Notes: generated from the sequence alone by a model not told the origin. A DNA stretch of 26,682 nt from an uncultured Collinsella sp. (GCA_900544645.1 UQWG01000024.1:1-26682), one strand, 5' to 3'. Positions 1 through 7,335 are shown, counted from the stretch's first letter. A program made the numbers and translations.

Positions 1-62
1 GAGATTGGTCAATCTCGGCCGACTATATTTGGCTAAATTATTCCGACGCTAACACAGATAAG

Positions 63-90
63 AATGCCCGGGGGTCGGATCCCGGGCATT
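63..90. terminator. 10-bp GC-rich hairpin, possible terminator
   Basis: A perfect 10-bp inverted repeat (63-72 and 81-90, core GCCCGGG/CCCGGGC) encloses an 8-nt loop. It is followed only by a short TTT, so termination is plausible but unproven. It may end a gene lying to the left of the window. No coding region is visible before position 292. Confidence 0.45.
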
Positions 91-164
91 TAACAAAAGC
101 TGAAAACTAGGCCGCCCGCGCTCCCAAACATTTACGCGGGGTGCGTCGTTTTCTATTGATATTG

Positions 165-194
165 TATCCCGGATCGCCCCGCCGATCCGGGATA
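165..194. repeat. 12-bp perfect hairpin
   Basis: Arms 165-176 and 183-194 (TATCCCGGATCG and its complement) pair perfectly around a 6-nt loop. There is no T-run on either side, so it is not a classical intrinsic terminator. It is the second strong hairpin within 100 nt and lies just before the accessory gene pair, so it could mark the edge of an acquired segment. That role is inference. Confidence 0.5.
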
Positions 195-255
195 TTCTGA
201 AAACTCAAATATAGGCTTAGGCACGAACGGAATCTCATTAATTCCGAAAATTATG

Positions 256-279
256 TATAATTCCAAGTTAAACTGGAAT
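256..279 (+). promoter_or_regulatory. Candidate -10 box overlapped by an inverted repeat
   Basis: A consensus TATAAT lies at 256-261. An inverted repeat with arms ATTCCA and TGGAAT (260-279) starts at the end of the -10 box and spans the expected transcription start. No good -35 is visible 16-18 nt upstream. The arrangement fits autorepression by the downstream HTH protein, as is known for AbiE-type antitoxins. It also argues against the upstream ATG at 253, which lies next to the -10 box. Confidence 0.4.
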
Positions 280-291
280 CAAACGAAAACG

Positions 292-1260
292 ATGGAAATG
301 AACGAAGCGCTAATCTACTTACAAGAAGCACTAGGCCTCTCCGCCAAGACCAAAACTTGGCCTGGATCCGCACGCTTGCCGTTGCATCTGCGGGCGATTG
401 AGGTCCGCGCTGTTGACGCAAACGGTTTTTCGTTTTTGCTTGCAAGCTTGCCTACTGGCGTCGGGCTTCCCGAGGCTAAGAGAGTCTATAGCCAGCTAGC
501 CTTGCGCGCGGAGACTCCTGTTGTCGTTTCGTTTCCTGATGCCGATGCACGTCAGCGCAAAGCATTGGTCGCACAAGGGATTCCCTTTGTCTGCCCCGGT
601 AGACAGGCTTTTCTTCCATTTATGGGCACAGCTTGCACGGGGAGGGGCGGTACCCGGTTTCGCAATCACGCGACTAAGATGTCGCCCAACGCGCAGGCTG
701 CCGCAATCTGGGGAGCAGCCCAGGAGCCATATCGCCCCTATGACCTTTGTCGTGCGCTTGGGATTTCGGCAAGCCGCGCGAGTGAGGCCATAACCGAGCT
801 TGTTGACAGGGGGCTCGCGAGGCGCGAGCGTCGCGAACGACGTGTCGTCGTGTTCCCTGTTGCCGTTGATCTTCTGCTCAGCGAGCACATGGCAGAGCTC
901 TCCTCGCCAGTCTCGAAGGTCTGTTTTGCAAGGAAGACACCGCAGATCGACTGTCTTGTTGACGCCGGGGAGACGGCGCTCGCCGCGCGTTCGATGCTCA
1001 CTGCGCCGGGCATGGAGCAAAAGGCCGTCTTAAGAAGTACATGGCGTCAACTGAGCGATTTCGAAGTCGCAGACGGGGAGTTGCCGGATAACGAAACGGC
1101 GATGATCCAAGTGTGGCGCTATGCGCCCGTGTTTGCCGGCTCCTCCCGTGTCGACGACATTTCGCTTGCGCTATCTTTGGCGGCAATCGACGATGAGCGA
1201 ATTCAGCTCGAAGTCGATCGCATGTTTGGAAAGGAATATCCATGGCAAGAAGCGCTGTAG
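292..1260 (+). CDS. AbiEi-like / MarR-type winged-helix antitoxin candidate
   Basis: A protein of about 322 residues whose middle (around residues 125-190) reads as a winged-helix DNA-binding domain, with the stretch LCRALGISASRASEAITELV followed by an Arg-rich wing. The N-terminal half contains VPFVCPGRQAFLPFMG-like sequence (here IPFVCPGRQAFLPFMG), which I recognise from MarR/AbiEi-like proteins encoded before AbiEii-type nucleotidyltransferases. The next gene is such a nucleotidyltransferase and overlaps this one by 19 nt, so the two should be translationally coupled. The start at 292 (or 298) is chosen because the longer frame from 253 begins next to a TATAAT box; the SD is weak. The probable role is to repress its own operon and neutralise the partner. 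Base composition is visibly more AT-rich than the gat operon, consistent with horizontal acquisition. Function is inferred from context and motifs, not from a search. Confidence 0.65.
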   Translation: MEMNEALIYLQEALGLSAKTKTWPGSARLPLHLRAIEVRAVDANGFSFLLASLPTGVGLPEAKRVYSQLALRAETPVVVSFPDADARQRKALVAQGIPFVCPGRQAFLPFMGTACTGRGGTRFRNHATKMSPNAQAAAIWGAAQEPYRPYDLCRALGISASRASEAITELVDRGLARRERRERRVVVFPVAVDLLLSEHMAELSSPVSKVCFARKTPQIDCLVDAGETALAARSMLTAPGMEQKAVLRSTWRQLSDFEVADGELPDNETAMIQVWRYAPVFAGSSRVDDISLALSLAAIDDERIQLEVDRMFGKEYPWQEAL

Positions 1261-2015
1261 AAGGTCTCCAAGAATTTCAGCAGCATATGCAAAAAGCTGC
1301 AGGATCGTATGCCCTTATCGGCGGTACGGCATGCGACATTTTGCTCTCGGAGGCGGGACTTCCGTTTAGGGCGACTCACGATTTTGATGTGGTAATTGTC
1401 GCCGATGACCGGTTGCCTCAGACGGCAGAAGCTATATGGACTTTGGTGCGTGATGGCGGCTACCGCTGCGGCTGGGGCGAAGGTAAAGGCTCGTGTTTTT
1501 ATCGGTTTACAGAGCCTAAGAGGCCGGGTTACCCCCATATGATTGAACTCTTCGCGAAGTGCCCCGACTTTCTAAAGGGTCGTGAGGGGATTGATGTGGC
1601 GCCAATTCACGTTGATGAAAACATAAGCAGTCTTTCGGCAATTTTGTTGGACGATGCTTACTACAGCTTGTTCCTTCAGGGAATTCGGACCGTAGGCGGC
1701 GTTTCGGTCCTGGGTACGGAATACATTGTTCCGTTCAAAGCGAAGGCGTATCTCGACCTAAAAGCTAGAAGGGAAGCGGGGGAGAACGTTGATTCGAAGA
1801 AGGTAAAAAAGCATAAACGCGATGCGCTGAGGCTTGCTCAGCTGCTTGGCGAGTCGGAAGGTGTCGACCTGCGCGGAGAACTGAAGGACGATATGCTTGC
1901 GTTTGTTAAAGATTGCGAGGTGGGCGACGTCAATCTGAAACAGATTGGGGTTGCGGGCGTAACGATGGCGCAGTTGCTCGAGACGATGAAAGCAACATAT
2001 GGCTTGATTGGTTGA
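1242..2015 (+). CDS. AbiEii/DUF1814-like nucleotidyltransferase (toxin candidate)
   Basis: A 257-residue protein with the nucleotidyltransferase signature: GG at residues 27-28 (LIGGTACDILL), then Arg43 and the acidic pair in ATHDFDVVI (Asp47, Asp49) that would bind metal. A C-terminal basic helix (DSKKVKKHKRDALRL) matches the pattern seen in AbiEii-like and related minimal nucleotidyltransferases. Such enzymes transfer nucleotides to tRNA or protein targets and act as toxins in type IV systems, some giving phage abortive infection. The ATG at 1242 has a GGAAAGGA Shine-Dalgarno at 1228-1235, inside the end of the preceding gene, with a 19-nt overlap. Which target and nucleotide it uses cannot be read from the sequence. 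An alternative is a domesticated nucleotidyltransferase with a non-toxic role. Confidence 0.7.
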   Translation: MARSAVEGLQEFQQHMQKAAGSYALIGGTACDILLSEAGLPFRATHDFDVVIVADDRLPQTAEAIWTLVRDGGYRCGWGEGKGSCFYRFTEPKRPGYPHMIELFAKCPDFLKGREGIDVAPIHVDENISSLSAILLDDAYYSLFLQGIRTVGGVSVLGTEYIVPFKAKAYLDLKARREAGENVDSKKVKKHKRDALRLAQLLGESEGVDLRGELKDDMLAFVKDCEVGDVNLKQIGVAGVTMAQLLETMKATYGLIG

Positions 2016-2030
2016 GTGGGGTTACGTGGC

Positions 2031-2061
2031 CCGGACGGTGCAGTCTAGCTGCGTTGTCCGG
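2031..2061. terminator. Hairpin after the toxin-antitoxin pair
   Basis: CCGGAC (2031-2036) pairs with GTCCGG (2056-2061), and an inner GCAG/CTGC pair extends the structure. No T-run follows. It probably marks the end of the accessory operon, but termination strength is uncertain. Confidence 0.35.
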
Positions 2062-2126
2062 CGCGGAAGCTCGCTAATCGGCTATTATTTGTTTAGACAA
2101 CTTGAGTTGTAGAGGAGTGACCGGCG

Positions 2127-3065
2127 ATGGTGCAGGGCGCTAAACATATGAAGAGCAATAACGCCGCGGCTAACGGTGGCTCAAGCCCTCAGCCCAAACC
2201 TCAACCAAAGCCCAAGCGCCGCCGCAAGCGGCTGCCGCGCTGGGCCGACCGGCTCATCACCATCGTCATCATCCTTATTGGCGTGGGCCTTATGACCTGG
2301 CCGTGGATTTTGGACCGGCTCGAGGCCTCGGGCGTGTTCAACCAGATCAGCACGGTGTCCAGCACCGTGGACGCGCTGTCTGCCGAGGAGCGCGAGCGCA
2401 TCCTGCTCCAGGCGCGCTCCTTTAACGAGCAGCTGGCGGGCGAGGCCACCGAGCTTCCCGCCGACCAGATCGAGCCCTACGCCCAGCAGCTCATCTTTGA
2501 CCGCGACCCCATGATGAGCTGGGTCGAAATCCCCTCCATCGACGTGAGCATGCCCATCTACCACGGCACGAGCGAAGAAGTCCTTATGGCGGGCGTCGGC
2601 CACCTGGAGGGTACGAGCCTGCCGGTGGGCGGCACCTCGACGCATTGCGTGCTCACCGCGCACTCGGGCATGCGCAACCTGAGCATGTTCGACGACATCC
2701 ACTCGCTGGAGCCCGGCGACCTGGTGCTGCTGCACACCATGAACAAGACGCTCGCCTACAAGATGGTGGACTCCGAGGTGGTGCTGCCCGAGGAGATGGA
2801 GTCGCTGACCATCGAGCCCGGCGCCGACAAGGTGACGCTCGTCACCTGCACGCCCTACGGCGTGAACGACCATCGCCTGCTGGTGCATTGCGTGCGCACC
2901 AAGTACAACAAGAAGGACGTAGACAAGCAAAAGTCGCTGACCGGCCGCCACTGGGGCAAGCGCGAGTTTGCCGTGCTCATCGTGGTCGTGGCCATTGTGC
3001 TGTTGCTACTGGACATCGTGATCCACGCGGTCCGCAAGCGCCGCAAGGCAAAGGCCTCGGCATAA
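2127..3065 (+). CDS. Class C sortase (transpeptidase)
   Basis: A 312-residue sortase. It has a Pro/Lys/Arg-rich cytoplasmic N-terminus, a membrane segment at about 43-61, an extracellular catalytic domain and a second membrane segment at about 282-301 followed by a basic tail. Two membrane anchors are typical of class C (pilin-polymerising) sortases. The catalytic triad is visible: His179 in LTAHSGM, Cys241 in TLVTCTPYG and Arg250 in DHRLLV. The start has an AGAGGAG Shine-Dalgarno (2111-2117). Class C enzymes join pilin subunits or attach surface proteins through LPXTG-like signals. No LPXTG substrate or pilin gene is adjacent, so the substrate must be encoded elsewhere. A typical DP-aromatic lid motif is not obvious; DRDPMM at 125-130 may be a degenerate form. 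Confidence 0.88.
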   Translation: MVQGAKHMKSNNAAANGGSSPQPKPQPKPKRRRKRLPRWADRLITIVIILIGVGLMTWPWILDRLEASGVFNQISTVSSTVDALSAEERERILLQARSFNEQLAGEATELPADQIEPYAQQLIFDRDPMMSWVEIPSIDVSMPIYHGTSEEVLMAGVGHLEGTSLPVGGTSTHCVLTAHSGMRNLSMFDDIHSLEPGDLVLLHTMNKTLAYKMVDSEVVLPEEMESLTIEPGADKVTLVTCTPYGVNDHRLLVHCVRTKYNKKDVDKQKSLTGRHWGKREFAVLIVVVAIVLLLLDIVIHAVRKRRKAKASA

Positions 3066-3081
3066 GACATCGTTCAGAACA

Positions 3082-3110
3082 ACCACAAAGGGGACAGGCA
3101 CCTTTGTGGT
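3082..3110. repeat. 10-bp inverted repeat with 9-nt loop
   Basis: ACCACAAAGG (3082-3091) pairs with CCTTTGTGGT (3101-3110). It lies 16 nt after the sortase stop and could end its transcript, but no T-run follows on the plus strand. It reads as a short dispersed palindromic sequence. Confidence 0.5.
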
Positions 3111-3123
3111 GGTCGGGGCTTCC

Positions 3124-3188
3124 AAACCATCACAACATTCGATGAAAATCGCGATTTTGATGAAAAGCGTCGAATGTTGTGATGGTTT
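3124..3188. repeat. Long hairpin: 19-bp perfect stem around a palindromic loop
   Basis: The arms at 3124-3142 and 3170-3188 are perfectly complementary over 19 bp. The 27-nt loop holds its own 14-nt palindrome (AAAATCGCGATTTT, 3145-3158). The stem contains the CATCACAACATTCG sequence. This is not a terminator (no following T-run) and no coding sequence crosses it. It resembles a REP- or MITE-like intergenic element, but its family is unknown to me. Confidence 0.6.
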
Positions 3189-3237
3189 TCGCTGTGGACG
3201 AGACGGTTTTCGCTATGGACGGTGCGGTTTCGCTGCA
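3184..3237 (+). repeat. 21-nt tandem repeats, 2.5 copies
   Basis: GGTTTTCGCT followed by (G/A)TGGACG-type sequence recurs at 3184-3204 and 3205-3225, with a shortened third copy starting at 3226. The first copy overlaps the right arm of the preceding hairpin. There is no associated open frame. Nothing convincing follows until TATACT (3328-3333), a possible -10 for the gat operon without a clear -35. Confidence 0.5.
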
Positions 3238-3368
3238 GAATCGCCAGCCCGCCGCCTGCCAACCGCCGCCCTCGTTACGTTTTCGCTGCATTTGGGTAAA
3301 GCACCTGCTCCAAGCGGCGTTGCCTTGTATACTAGAGCGGTTTATCTGTTATGCGGAAGGGAGCGCCT

Positions 3369-3680
3369 ATGGCACTCAGCGAGAAAGACGTGCGCGGCAT
3401 CGCCGAGTACGCAAAGATCGCACTGACCGATGACGAGCTCACCCAGATGACGTCCTACCTGAATGACGCCGTCCAGATGCTCGAGCCCGTCTTGCAATAT
3501 GACTTGCCCGACGTGGAGCCCACGTTCCATCCTATCGGAAGCCTGTCCAACGTGATGGGCGATGACCTGCGCGAGCCCGAGCGCGACCTGCCGCTCGACG
3601 TCGCGCTCGAAAACGCCGGCAGCGCGCGCGACCGCTACTTCCGCGTGCCGTCCATTTTGGGAGAGGGGGAGAGCGAGTAA
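3369..3680 (+). CDS. gatC: Asp-tRNA(Asn)/Glu-tRNA(Gln) amidotransferase subunit C
   Basis: A 103-residue GatC, the small subunit that wraps around GatA and helps hold the GatCAB transamidosome together. It starts MALSEKDVRGIAEYAKIAL, as GatC normally does, and includes the conserved central segment VLQYDLPDVEPTFHP. The ATG at 3369 is preferred over the one at 3351 because a GGAAGGGAG Shine-Dalgarno (3355-3363) sits just before it and family alignment begins there. It is the first gene of gatCAB; its TAA overlaps the gatA ATG (TAATG). A TATACT at 3328-3333 may be the -10 element. The complex converts misacylated Glu-tRNA(Gln) and/or Asp-tRNA(Asn) to the cognate amidated form. Confidence 0.95.
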   Translation: MALSEKDVRGIAEYAKIALTDDELTQMTSYLNDAVQMLEPVLQYDLPDVEPTFHPIGSLSNVMGDDLREPERDLPLDVALENAGSARDRYFRVPSILGEGESE

Positions 3681-5194
3681 TGGCGCTAAGCTTCGATTCC
3701 CTTACCGCTGCCCAAATCGCCGCGGGCGTTGCCGTCGGCGACTTTACCGCTACCGAGGTGGCCCAGGCCTCCCTTGCCGCCATCGAGGCGCGCGAGGGCG
3801 GGGTCCAGGCATTCCTGCAGGTGGCGCCCGAGCTTGCGCTCGAGGCCGCTGCGCGCGTGGATGCCGACCGTGCCGCAGGCAAGCCGCTGCCCCCGCTTGC
3901 GGGCGTGCCGCTGGCCATCAAGGACAACATGAACCTCGTGGGCACGCGCACCACCTGCGCTTCCTACATGCTCGGGGACTACCAGAGCGTCTACACCGCC
4001 ACCTGCGTCCAGCGCATGCTCGATGCCGGCTGCCTGCCCATGGGCAAGGCCAACATGGATGAGTTTGCCTTTGGCAGCTCCACTGAGAGCTCGGCGTTCC
4101 ACCGCACCAACAACCCTTGGGATACCGAGCGCGTGCCCGGCGGCTCCTCGGGCGGCTCCGCTGCCGCCGTCGCCGCGGGCGAGGTCGCGCTCTCGCTGGG
4201 TTCGGACACCGGCGGCTCCATTCGCCAGCCGGCGTCGCTGTGCGGCGTGGTGGGCTTTAAGCCCACGTATGGCGCCGTGAGCCGTTACGGCGTGGTTGCC
4301 TTTGGCTCGTCGCTCGACCAGGTGGGCCCCTTTGGCCGCACGGTCGAGGATGTCGCACTGGCCATGAACGCGCTTACCGGCGCGGGCCACGATCCGTACG
4401 ACTGCACCAGCCAGGATTGCGCCGTCGACTTTACCGAGCATCTCAACGACAGCATCGAGGGCAGGCGCGTGGGCATTATTCCCGCGTTTATGGAGGCCGA
4501 GGGCCTGACGCCCGAGGTCAAGGCCGCTGTTCAGCGCGCCGCCCAGGAGCTGCAGAATCAGGGCGCCGAGCTGGTCGAGGTCGACCTGCCGCACCTGGAC
4601 GCCGCCATCGCCGCCTACTACGTCATCGGCCCGGCCGAGGCGTTCTCCAACCTGGCCCGTTTTGACGGCATTCGCTACGGCTATCAGGAGGAGGGCTGCG
4701 CCAACCTGTCCGACCAGAGTTCGCTTTCGCGCGCCCACGGCTTTGGCGCCGAGGCCAAGCGCCGTCAGATGCTCGGCGCCTACCTGCTGAGCTCGGGCGT
4801 GTACGACAAGTATTATTACGCCGCGCAGAAGGCCCGCACGCTCATCACGCAGGACTACGACGCTGCGTATGCCAAGGTGGACACCATCCTCATGCCCGCC
4901 TCGCCGCGCACGGCCTTTAAGTTTGGCGAGATCAGCGACCCCACGCAGATGTACCTCTCCGACCTGTACACCATCTCGCTCAACATTTGCGGCAACGGTG
5001 GCATCTCGGTGCCGCTGGGCTTGGGTGAGGATACTCAACTGCCCGTTTCTGCCCAGCTGGTGGGACCTGCCTTTAAGGACCGTCAGCTGCTCACGTTTGC
5101 CCGCGCCCTGGAGCGCGGCTTTGCCGATGCCGCCACGGGTGCGCCCGCGCTTTCCGTCGCGCCCGATTTTGCCGGGAAGGGAGGCGAGCTGTAA
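3680..5194 (+). CDS. gatA: Glutamyl/aspartyl-tRNA amidotransferase subunit A
   Basis: A 504-residue amidase that releases ammonia from glutamine or asparagine for the GatB active site. The amidase signature is intact: Lys81 in LAIKDN, the Ser156 region in GGSSGGSAAAVA (residues 154-163), and Ser180 in SDTGGS, forming the Ser-cis-Ser-Lys triad. Length is normal for the family. Translation is coupled to gatC and gatB by TAATG overlaps at both ends, which would keep the three subunits at similar levels. The GGSSGGS loop and downstream FKPTYGAVSRYG make this GatA rather than a general amidase. Confidence 0.97.
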   Translation: MALSFDSLTAAQIAAGVAVGDFTATEVAQASLAAIEAREGGVQAFLQVAPELALEAAARVDADRAAGKPLPPLAGVPLAIKDNMNLVGTRTTCASYMLGDYQSVYTATCVQRMLDAGCLPMGKANMDEFAFGSSTESSAFHRTNNPWDTERVPGGSSGGSAAAVAAGEVALSLGSDTGGSIRQPASLCGVVGFKPTYGAVSRYGVVAFGSSLDQVGPFGRTVEDVALAMNALTGAGHDPYDCTSQDCAVDFTEHLNDSIEGRRVGIIPAFMEAEGLTPEVKAAVQRAAQELQNQGAELVEVDLPHLDAAIAAYYVIGPAEAFSNLARFDGIRYGYQEEGCANLSDQSSLSRAHGFGAEAKRRQMLGAYLLSSGVYDKYYYAAQKARTLITQDYDAAYAKVDTILMPASPRTAFKFGEISDPTQMYLSDLYTISLNICGNGGISVPLGLGEDTQLPVSAQLVGPAFKDRQLLTFARALERGFADAATGAPALSVAPDFAGKGGEL

Positions 5195-6870
5195 TGAAGG
5201 AACTTTCCGAGGTCCTGCAGGATTGGGAGGCCGTGATCGGCCTGGAGATCCATACCGAGCTCACCGCACTCGATACCAAGATGTTCTGCAACTGCAAGCT
5301 CAGCCACGATGACGAGCCCAACGCCAACGTGTGCCCGGTGTGTCTGGGTCTGCCCGGCGCCCTGCCGGTGCCTAACAAGAAGGCAATCGAGAGCATCGTC
5401 AAGGCCGGTCTCGCCACCAATTGCGAGATCCAGCGCCACTCGATGTTCTACCGCAAGCACTACTTCTATCCCGATATGGCCAAGAACTTTCAGACCACGC
5501 AGGGCCCGGTCGCCTTTGCCATGTACGGTCACCTGGATTTGGACGTGACCGGTCGCGGTGCCGCCGAGCGCCCCGACTGCGCGTTTGGCGAGGCCGAGGC
5601 CCAGAGCCTGGCGAGCGCCTCGGCCAACGCCGAGGGTCTGTCCACGTCCATGACGTCGACCATGCGCGAGGGCAACCAGCGTGCCGGTCACCTGGCCAGC
5701 TACGATGCTTCTAACTTGCAGATGCCCGAGCGCCGCGAGGACGGTTCCTACACGGTACCCATTCGCATTCTGCGCATCCACATGGAGGAGGACGCCGCCA
5801 AGATGGTCCACGTGGGCGGCGCCGAGGGCCGCATTACCGCTGCTGCCGAGTCGCTCGTCGACTACAACCGCTGCGGCACGCCGCTGATTGAACTCGTCAC
5901 CGAGCCCGACCTGCGCACGCCCGAGGAGGCTCGCCTGTTTATGGAGAAGCTCCGTCGCATCTTTGTGACACTGGGCATTTCTGACTGCTCCATGGAGAAG
6001 GGCTCCATGCGTTGCGACGGCAACGTGTCGCTGCGCCGTCGCGGCGAGACCAAGTTGGGCACCAAGACCGAGCTCAAGAACCTCAACTCGTTTAAGAGCC
6101 TGCACGACGGCCTTGCCTACGAGATCTGCCGTCAGGCCGAGGTGCTCGAGGAGGGCGGCATTATCTACCAGGAGACCCGTCACTGGGAGCCCAGCCGCAA
6201 ACGCACCGTAGTCATGCGTGTGAAGGAGACGGCCGACGACTATCGTCTGTTCCCCGATCCCGACCTGGCGCCGTTTGACCTGGACGACGAATTCATCGAC
6301 CGCTGCCGTGGCGAGATTCCCGAGCTGCCCGATGCCAAGCGCGCCCGTTTTGAGGCCGACTTTGGCATTAAGGCGGCCGATGCCGAACAGATCGCCGGTG
6401 ACCCCGAATTTGCCGAGTTCTTTGAGGCTGCCGCTGCCGGTATGGCTGGCAAGGAGGCCCAGACGGTTGCAAACTTGCTGGTCAACGAGATGATCGCCTA
6501 TCTTAAGGGTGCGGGCGTGTCGCTCGCCGAGTCCGGCATCGCGCCGGCTCAGGTGGCAGCCCTTGCCAAGCTGCTGGCGACCGATGCCATCAGTTCCAAC
6601 CAGGCTCACGAGGTCTTTGAGGTCATGGCCCAGACCGGCGACGACCCCAACAAGATCGTCGACGAGCGCGGCATGCGTCAGGTGAGCGATGCCGGCGCGC
6701 TGCAGCCGATCGTGGACGAGGTGCTGGCAAACTGTGCCGATCAGGCGCAGCAGTATCGTGACGGCAACCAGAAGGTCATCGGCTTTTTGGTAGGCCAGTG
6801 CATGAAGGCAAGCCGCGGCAAGGGCAACCCGAAGCTCTTCAACGAGTTGCTGAGAACGTCGCTCTCGTAA
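5194..6870 (+). CDS. gatB: Glutamyl/aspartyl-tRNA amidotransferase subunit B, with internal insertion
   Basis: A 558-residue GatB, the kinase/transamidase subunit that binds misacylated tRNA, activates the Glu or Asp side chain and accepts ammonia from GatA. It carries the N-terminal GLEIHTEL motif, a CxC...CxxC zinc-type cluster (Cys32, 34, 47, 50), the conserved HMEEDAAK segment (about residues 196-203), the SLVDYNRCGTPLIELVTEPD block and the C-terminal tail domain with GFLVGQCMKASRGKGNP. The family is usually about 475-500 residues. The excess lies at about residues 121-184, between DLDVTG and YTVPIRI, where most GatBs have only a short loop. The insert is rich in Ala, Ser and Glu and stays in frame with the same codon style, so it is a true insertion rather than a sequencing error. 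Confidence 0.96.
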   Translation: MKELSEVLQDWEAVIGLEIHTELTALDTKMFCNCKLSHDDEPNANVCPVCLGLPGALPVPNKKAIESIVKAGLATNCEIQRHSMFYRKHYFYPDMAKNFQTTQGPVAFAMYGHLDLDVTGRGAAERPDCAFGEAEAQSLASASANAEGLSTSMTSTMREGNQRAGHLASYDASNLQMPERREDGSYTVPIRILRIHMEEDAAKMVHVGGAEGRITAAAESLVDYNRCGTPLIELVTEPDLRTPEEARLFMEKLRRIFVTLGISDCSMEKGSMRCDGNVSLRRRGETKLGTKTELKNLNSFKSLHDGLAYEICRQAEVLEEGGIIYQETRHWEPSRKRTVVMRVKETADDYRLFPDPDLAPFDLDDEFIDRCRGEIPELPDAKRARFEADFGIKAADAEQIAGDPEFAEFFEAAAAGMAGKEAQTVANLLVNEMIAYLKGAGVSLAESGIAPAQVAALAKLLATDAISSNQAHEVFEVMAQTGDDPNKIVDERGMRQVSDAGALQPIVDEVLANCADQAQQYRDGNQKVIGFLVGQCMKASRGKGNPKLFNELLRTSLS

Positions 6871-6876
6871 ACGGGG

Positions 6877-7006
6877 ACCGAGGGGCCGGGCGCAGGGCTT
6901 TGCCTCTCAATTTCGGACAGTCCTGACTCACGACGGAGGCGCCACTGGCGCCTCCTGTTCGTGCGGAACTCATTGAGAGGCAAGGCCCTGCGCCCGGCCC
7001 CTCGGT
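6877..7006 (+). repeat. 130-nt palindromic element, copy 1
   Basis: Outer arms at 6877-6911 and 6972-7006 are complementary over 35 bp with one T/G mismatch. Between them is a core: TCGGACAGTCCTGACTC at 6913-6929, a 10-bp hairpin (GGAGGCGCCA/TGGCGCCTCC, 6935-6955) and TTCGTGCGGAACTC at 6958-6971. The same core recurs in reverse orientation at 22474-22538 with completely different outer arms. The element begins 6 nt after the gatB stop. It could act as a terminator or as a dispersed structured repeat; its class is not one I recognise. Confidence 0.8.
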
Positions 7007-7220
7007 TCCGCAACGACTCGGCCGTTCGGGTCAGGTGGGCTGAATGAAATAGAGTGAATGGGCGCGCCGTTGGCGCGCCCATTGTTTTGAAGGGAACTCA
7101 TTTTGAGCAAGCACCCGCCCTGCCGGGGCTCCCGGGTTCTGTGACGACTCGGCCGTTCGGGTCAGGTGGGGCTGAATGGAATAGAGTGAATGGGCGCGCC
7201 GTTGGCGCCCTCATTTTTTT
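6965..7220 (+). repeat. Diverged tandem duplication, two units of about 122-128 nt
   Basis: The sequence from GGAACTCATT at 6965 through the terminator near 7087 recurs from 7093 to about 7220. The longest shared block starts at ACGACTCGGCCGTTCGGGTC and ends in a GGGCGCGCCGTTGGCG hairpin. The first parts of the two units differ more, and the second unit lacks the left half of the palindromic element. This fills the gap between gatB and the next operon with no visible gene. Confidence 0.7.
7057..7087 (+). terminator. Intrinsic terminator, first of two
   Basis: A 12-bp stem (7057-7068 with 7072-7083) around a GTT loop is followed by GTTTT. It is suitably placed to end the gatCAB transcript. 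Confidence 0.75.
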
Positions 7221-7222
7221 TG
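7191..7222 (+). terminator. Intrinsic terminator, second of two
   Basis: GGGCGC (7193-7198) pairs with GCGCCC (7206-7211) in a duplicate of the preceding terminator. The right arm is altered, and a run of eight T residues (7215-7222) follows. It backs up the first terminator. Confidence 0.75.
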
Positions 7223-7290
7223 TGCGGGTGGCAAAGGGGCTGTCCTTTTGGTCACATCGCGCCTCAAGATTTCCAAAGAGTTAACCTTTG

Positions 7291-7322
7291 TTGAACTTAA
7301 TAGTTAGATAAACTAAACTATT
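7291..7322 (+). promoter_or_regulatory. Promoter with overlapping inverted repeat
   Basis: TTGAAC (7291-7296) and TAAACT (7314-7319) are separated by 17 nt, a good housekeeping promoter. An inverted repeat with arms AATAGTT (7299-7305) and AACTATT (7316-7322) overlaps the spacer and -10 box, and a nested TTAG-N5-CTAA is visible. The position suits a repressor site. The likeness to DtxR/MntR-type metal boxes is only approximate. Confidence 0.6.
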
Positions 7323-7335
7323 TTCCAAAAGTGTG

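Noticed and set aside
253..291. Upstream ATG of the first gene as translation start
   Set aside because: It abuts a TATAAT box and has no Shine-Dalgarno.
3686..5038. 450-residue open frame opposite gatA
   Set aside because: It is antisense to a complete gatA with all catalytic motifs. Long antisense frames are common in GC-rich genes, and its composition (Gly, His, Arg, Val) is typical of such shadows.
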